Below the pieces are notes generated by a model, which was not told where the DNA came from, searched no databases, and worked only from the letters and a program-made list of their open reading frames with translations. Position numbers and translations under genes: made by a program. A stretch of 64,000 bases of DNA from Planctomycetota bacterium (GTDB lineage: Bacteria; Planctomycetota; Planctomycetia; Pirellulales; UBA1268), in contig QWOP01000025.1 in assembly GCA_003669605.1 (NCBI GenBank), positions 1 through 64,000 of the forward strand. Reading direction: 5' to 3'. Within the stretch, counting starts at the first letter, position 1; each line of letters starts with the position of its first letter. Below are positions 61,801 through 64,000 of the stretch, in pieces.

Positions 61801-63297
61801 TCACGCGAGGTCGCGGTCCTGGAAGAGGACCATCGCCACCAACAGGGCCACTGCCGAGTAGAGACCGGCGTAGAGCGCCGCCCAACCCAGGTAACTCCAA
61901 GGGACGGGGACGCCTCCCACCACCGCGGCTTCGATGGTGAAGTGTTCCAGCACCGGAAGGATGGTGGCAAAAAGTTGTCCCACGAAGCGGACGATGGCGA
62001 ACTTGCCGACGCTCGACTGAACGATCAGCGGCACCAGGTGGCCCAGGGCATAGACCGTGAAGCAGATGATCAGGTTGGGAACCATGCCCAGCCTCGTGGA
62101 GACCGCAAGGCTGACTGCCGCCAAGAGGATCGTTTCCAGCAGCGAGAGCACCAATCCCGGGACAACCGTAATCATCTCGTCGGCACAGTCGCGCCACACC
62201 GGATCGAGTTTTCCCCCCTCGCGGGCGTCATAGACGACCTTGAGGCTCGTTGTTGCCAGTAAGACCGTCCCCAGCACGAGGAACACCAGCAGCGCGACGA
62301 GCACCAGGCCGACAAATTTTCCGAGGACAAACTGCCAGCGGGTCAGCGGTTTGGAGAGGACGGTCAGCGCGGTGCGCCCCTCGATCTCCTCCGACACCGC
62401 AACGCTGGCTGTCCACACCACCACCAGCAGCGCCAACACCTTGATCAGCGTTAGGCCGCTGTCCTTGAGCATCTTCACGTCCTCGCCGAACGTGTTGTAA
62501 GGGATGACGATGAATGCCAGCAGCATCACCGCACCGAGGATCAGGGCCACCGCGAATACCGGCTGTCCGATGGCCTCCTTGGTGGTTGCAGACGCCACCG
62601 CCGCCGTTCGCCGGGGGAGCACTCGGAACAGCCCATAGGCCAAGGCAATCGAGAGGAGGCTGATCACCGTCCAGGGGAGGATTGCCGACTGAGGATACTC
62701 CGGCACGAGTCGCGCTCGGACGGTGAGATCGACGGGAGAATCGGACGTGTTGGTGGTCGCGATCCGCGCCCGCTTGCCGAGAAACGGATTGGGCTTCGAA
62801 GCGTCCTCTGCCCGTTGCCACTTCCAGGTTTCGCCTGGGACTACCTCCACGTCGGCCACCTTCGAGAGTGCGAATCCCTCGATCGGTTGCTGCGTGCGGA
62901 CGGTGACCGGTTTGGCTGCGGTGAACTCAAGCGATTGGATTTCCTGTGGACGGAGGTCGAGTTCGACCTCATCCAACTCGGCACCCGCCGGGACGGTGAT
63001 GCGTTGCTCGAAGACATCAGCGGCGGCCATCCGCGCCAGCGATTGCCCAATCTGCTCAAGCGGTATCAGTGGCGTGAATGCCAGTGCCAGGGCCGACAGC
63101 GTCAGCAACAACCACGCCATCGGGCCGGCAAAGCCGTCACGGAGGCTGGCGCGGGCCTCGGCGGCGAGGCGCGGCTGGAGCAGCGAGAGCAAGCCCCAAG
63201 CCAGAAGGATGATCACCAGGGAAATGAACGCGCCAGCGCCGAGGAGCCAGATGGGGGGCAGGGCGATCTTGAAGTCGGCGGCGAAGAGGGGCGTCAT
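61801..63297 (-). CDS. ABC-2 type transporter permease
   Basis: A 498-aa inner-membrane protein with about six to eight membrane helices. An N-terminal pair (WLLGAGAFISLVIILLAWG; AWLLLTLSALALAFTPLI) is followed by a periplasmic domain (about 85-215) and then a block of helices including FAVALILGAVMLLAFIVI and LVLVALLVFLVLGTVLLA. A conserved cytoplasmic EEIEGRTALTVLSKPLTRWQ matches ABC-2 permeases, which put the transmembrane part of exporters together with a separate ATPase. No ATPase gene is adjacent in view. It sits on the same strand as the M16 peptidase upstream (123 bases). The transported substrate is unknown. Confidence 0.88.
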   Translation of the reverse strand: MTPLFAADFKIALPPIWLLGAGAFISLVIILLAWGLLSLLQPRLAAEARASLRDGFAGPMAWLLLTLSALALAFTPLIPLEQIGQSLARMAAADVFEQRITVPAGAELDEVELDLRPQEIQSLEFTAAKPVTVRTQQPIEGFALSKVADVEVVPGETWKWQRAEDASKPNPFLGKRARIATTNTSDSPVDLTVRARLVPEYPQSAILPWTVISLLSIALAYGLFRVLPRRTAAVASATTKEAIGQPVFAVALILGAVMLLAFIVIPYNTFGEDVKMLKDSGLTLIKVLALLVVVWTASVAVSEEIEGRTALTVLSKPLTRWQFVLGKFVGLVLVALLVFLVLGTVLLATTSLKVVYDAREGGKLDPVWRDCADEMITVVPGLVLSLLETILLAAVSLAVSTRLGMVPNLIICFTVYALGHLVPLIVQSSVGKFAIVRFVGQLFATILPVLEHFTIEAAVVGGVPVPWSYLGWAALYAGLYSAVALLVAMVLFQDRDLA

Positions 63298-63420
63298 GGG
63301 ACCCTGCGGAGGGGAAGAGAGGCTTGGGAATGGAATGGTTGCGGACGCGCCAAGTTGCAGTCCGGTTGGGAACGGGATGAGGTCGGCGGCGAAACCGTCG
63401 GCCTCCCTCCGCCCCAGGCT

Positions 63421-64000
63421 CTATTGTGCCGCAGAAACACCGTTCACGGAAGGATCCTGTGGCCGCGGGCCGGCCAGGACTGTTGCTGCTGTGCCGTGGA
63501 GCGGCCAGCGGGAGAGGACTCTGCGGACATCATCGACGCTGAGGTTCTCGATGGTCCGCAGGTCATCGGCAACCGAGCGGTAGCTGCCGGAATGGGCCCA
63601 TTCGGGGCCCACGTCGAACAGGCGACGACGGGGCCGCTCCCCGAGGAGCACCCAGCGGCCTGCCAGTTTGTTGCGGTTGTGCTCAAGTTCAGGCTCGTCG
63701 ATCCCCTCGTCGGCGGCCTTCCGGTAGACCTCCTCGATCCGGGCCAGGACATCGGTGACATCCTCGGCGTCGCAGGCCACCTGCGTGGCAAACATCCCAG
63801 CGTCGAGGAAGTCCTGATGGTGGCACGATGCCTGTTCGACCTCACCGGTGTCGACCAGATCCCAGTACAGCCGGCTGCCGGAGGTATCGCCGAGGATCGC
63901 CGAAAGCAGTTTTGCCGCGAACCGGTCGTCGTCATCGCCAGCCGGTCCGGCCGACATCCGCACCGCGTACTCAAGCGTCGATGCCGGGCGGTGGACGATC
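63421..64000 (-). CDS. M16-family peptidase, C-terminal part (cut by window edge)
   Basis: The frame is open to the right edge, so this is the 3' end of a longer gene. The visible part (about 190 residues) matches the C-terminal non-catalytic domain of M16 (pitrilysin/insulinase-like) peptidases: AAKLLSAILGDTSGSRLYWD, then LARIEEVYRKAADEGIDEPE, and the ending NLSVDDVRRVLSRWP. The catalytic HxxEH zinc site lies off the window, so neither activity nor type (processing peptidase or inactive partner) can be judged. A GTG at 63963 is inside the conserved region and is not the true start. Confidence 0.85.
   Translation of the reverse strand, partial: IVHRPASTLEYAVRMSAGPAGDDDDRFAAKLLSAILGDTSGSRLYWDLVDTGEVEQASCHHQDFLDAGMFATQVACDAEDVTDVLARIEEVYRKAADEGIDEPELEHNRNKLAGRWVLLGERPRRRLFDVGPEWAHSGSYRSVADDLRTIENLSVDDVRRVLSRWPLHGTAATVLAGPRPQDPSVNGVSAAQ

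Noticed and set aside
1-64000. CRISPR array, tRNA, rRNA, insertion sequence or prophage
   Set aside because: No spaced identical repeats, no cloverleaf or rRNA-like stretch, and no transposase, integrase or phage structural gene was seen on either strand.

Overview
The window is a GC-rich chromosomal segment that reads as a member of the Planctomycetota, most like a Pirellulales-type genome. The marks are a DUF1559 pseudopilin-like gene with a small partner lipoprotein, a DUF1501 protein with a twin-arginine signal, very large secreted PVC-type multidomain proteins ending in c-type haem sites, an ECF sigma factor next to a Ser/Thr kinase, several TPR and FG-GAP/CRTAC1 proteins, and a complete outer-membrane toolkit (OmpH/Skp, LpxC, LpxA). 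I saw no rRNA, tRNA, CRISPR array, insertion sequence or prophage. The two edge genes are cut: NadE at the left and an M16 peptidase at the right.

Layout. 1-4.4 kb: NadE, a REP-like inverted repeat, and a secreted nuclease-fold/DUF885 fusion. 4.5-8.6 kb: a 1349-aa protein joining a TIM barrel, a cytochrome c site, a DUF6797-like region, a propeller and a cupredoxin. 8.6-13.4 kb: an RND efflux adaptor and permease. 13.5-20.9 kb: a DUF1501 protein divergent from a 1934-aa ceramidase/LamG/PVC-dehydrogenase/HEAT/cytochrome fusion. 21-23.8 kb: a gene remnant, then ECF sigma and Ser/Thr kinase. 23.9-27.7 kb: YchF, an exported MsrA, and a CxxCH plus FG-GAP lipoprotein. 28-34.1 kb: DUF1559, a small lipoprotein, then a coupled TPR-CRTAC1-TPR operon. 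34.3-38.5 kb: pyruvate carboxylase and TsaB. 38.7-45.5 kb: a phosphoesterase, YidC with a PDZ-like insertion, a divergent MnmE and an aldehyde dehydrogenase. 45.5-52.9 kb: a UvrD/PcrA-type helicase, a YfgM-like membrane protein with an RluA-type synthase, and a second TPR-CRTAC1 pair. 52.9-58 kb: a glycosyltransferase coupled to an FHA-GAF histidine kinase, and an M28 peptidase with a PDZ domain. 58.1-61.7 kb: OmpH/Skp, LpxC, LpxA and a Gfo/Idh oxidoreductase. 61.8-64 kb: an ABC-2 type permease and the partial M16 peptidase.

How they fit together. Much of the window serves the envelope and exported oxidative catabolism: membrane insertion (YidC), outer-membrane chaperoning (OmpH), lipid A synthesis (LpxC, LpxA and perhaps a GnnA-like step), efflux, lipoproteins and giant haem-bearing enzymes. 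Housekeeping genes (nadE, ychF, tsaB, mnmE, pyruvate carboxylase, helicase) lie between them. The most unusual items are the mosaic proteins at 4545-8594 and 15067-20871, the PDZ-like insertion in YidC, the recurrent TPR/CRTAC1 modules, the lpxA/Gfo-Idh coupling, and several short tandem repeats that straddle stop codons.
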